From an uncultured Caulobacteraceae bacterium (lineage in GTDB: Bacteria; Pseudomonadota; Alphaproteobacteria; Caulobacterales; TH1-2), in the NCBI GenBank assembly GCA_937967425.1, contig CALBST010000109.1, positions 1 through 14,555 on the forward strand: DNA of 14,555 nt, given 5' to 3'. The position numbers and the translations under genes are program-made. Below, one piece after another: positions 14,316-14,555 of this stretch. Under the pieces are notes generated by a model. That model was not told the origin of the DNA. It did no database searches and was given only the letters and a program-made list of their open reading frames with translations. Every line of letters begins with the position of its first letter. Position 1 is the first letter of the stretch.

Positions 14316-14408
14316 TCAGGCGACGATCTGCGCCGCTTGGTTCAAAGTTGCGAACGCGACCGGGGCCAGCAACAGGGCTGAAAGAACGAGGCTGTAAAAC
14401 TTGGTCAT
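14316..14408 (-). CDS. Tiny hydrophobic protein, copy 1 (30 residues)
   Basis: A 30-residue open frame starting MTKFYSLVLSALLLAPVA and ending LNQAAQIVA; first of the tandem pair. GGAG lies eight bases before the ATG, a good ribosome binding site. The layout matches its partner: Lys3, hydrophobic core with a central APVA shared by both, and identical QAAQIVA end. No known family is recognised. About 75 bases upstream lies a CRP-like palindrome, and a -10-like TACCTT is placed so that the palindrome centre falls at -41.5. The pair converges on the two-component operon and is separated from it by the 13-bp terminator. A membrane-peptide modulator of the kinase, a stress-related small membrane protein or an exported peptide are all possible. 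Confidence 0.7.
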   Translation of the reverse strand: MTKFYSLVLSALLLAPVAFATLNQAAQIVA

Positions 14409-14455
14409 GGTCTTGCTCCGTTTGGGTGAGGCGTCGGCCTCGCTTCGATGAGAAG

Positions 14456-14461
14456 AAGGTA
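14456..14461 (-). promoter_or_regulatory. -10-like hexamer of the tiny-gene promoter
   Basis: TACCTT on the minus strand keeps the three most conserved -10 positions (T, A and final T). It predicts a transcription start near 14449, which puts the CRP-like site centre (14490.5) at -41.5. Weak alone; supported mainly by that spacing. Confidence 0.35.
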
Positions 14462-14482
14462 GCGGCGTGCTTACCCTGTTGC

Positions 14483-14498
14483 CGTGACACTGGTCACA
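14483..14498. promoter_or_regulatory. CRP/FNR-superfamily palindrome (TGTGA-N6-TCACG)
   Basis: CGTGA-CACTGG-TCACA on the plus strand matches the CRP consensus TGTGA-N6-TCACA at 9 of 10 positions, and the palindrome extends inward (GTGAC-N4-GTCAC). It lies 74 bases upstream of the first tiny gene on the minus strand. Nothing else was recognised in 14409-14555; the other possible target gene lies beyond the right edge. Confidence 0.5.
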
Positions 14499-14555
14499 CG
14501 ACCCGCCGTTCGGCCTGCCGGGCGGACGTTTTGCAGCAAAGGCGTTGCGGGCGTG

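Noticed and set aside
14179..14490. 103-residue minus-strand frame covering the tiny gene region
   Set aside because: Its upstream part is out of frame with the first tiny gene and runs over the CRP-like promoter region; only its last 30 residues match the duplicated protein.

Overview
The window is GC-rich, densely packed chromosomal DNA, most likely from an alphaproteobacterium close to the Caulobacterales/Hyphomonadaceae. That placement is an inference from gene content (HDAC-like deacetylase, xseB, ispA and dxs on one strand; PepSY proteins with an OmpR/PhoQ-like two-component pair; DUF2855) and from base composition. No rRNA, tRNA, transposase, phage gene or CRISPR array was seen.

Layout. 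Left part (1-7044): dxs, a DUF2855 protein and a TlpA-like thioredoxin on the minus strand, then a plus-strand prolyl oligopeptidase that converges on minus-strand ispA across a strong nested inverted repeat. Middle (7045-11258): a plus-strand TIR-transmembrane-repeat protein diverges from ispA. Next, all on the minus strand, come an RNA-binding CsaA with a translationally coupled toxin-antitoxin pair, xseB, a histidine phosphatase and an HDAC-family hydrolase. Right part (11344-14555): two divergent PepSY proteins, the second coupled to an OmpR-type response regulator and a PhoQ-like histidine kinase. A 13-bp terminator hairpin follows, then a tandem pair of 30-residue hydrophobic proteins on the opposite strand.

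How the genes fit together. Dxs (first step of the MEP pathway) and IspA (farnesyl diphosphate synthesis) supply isoprenoids. In many alphaproteobacteria HDAC, xseB, ispA and dxs sit together; here order and strand are kept but other genes separate them. A perfect TTGAT-N4-ATCAA (FNR/FixK-type) palindrome lies just before dxs. The PepSY/response regulator/kinase block looks like a self-contained envelope-sensing module, with 11-bp-spaced direct repeats between the divergent PepSY genes.

Most worth a second look: (1) the duplicated 30-residue proteins with an invariant C-terminus, preceded by a CRP-like palindrome at a predicted -41.5; (2) the TIR-TM-periplasmic-repeat protein, a Toll-like receptor layout in reverse; (3) the FNR-type box at dxs; (4) two intergenic arrays of a 7-bp unit. 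Stretches between genes are all shorter than 300 bases.
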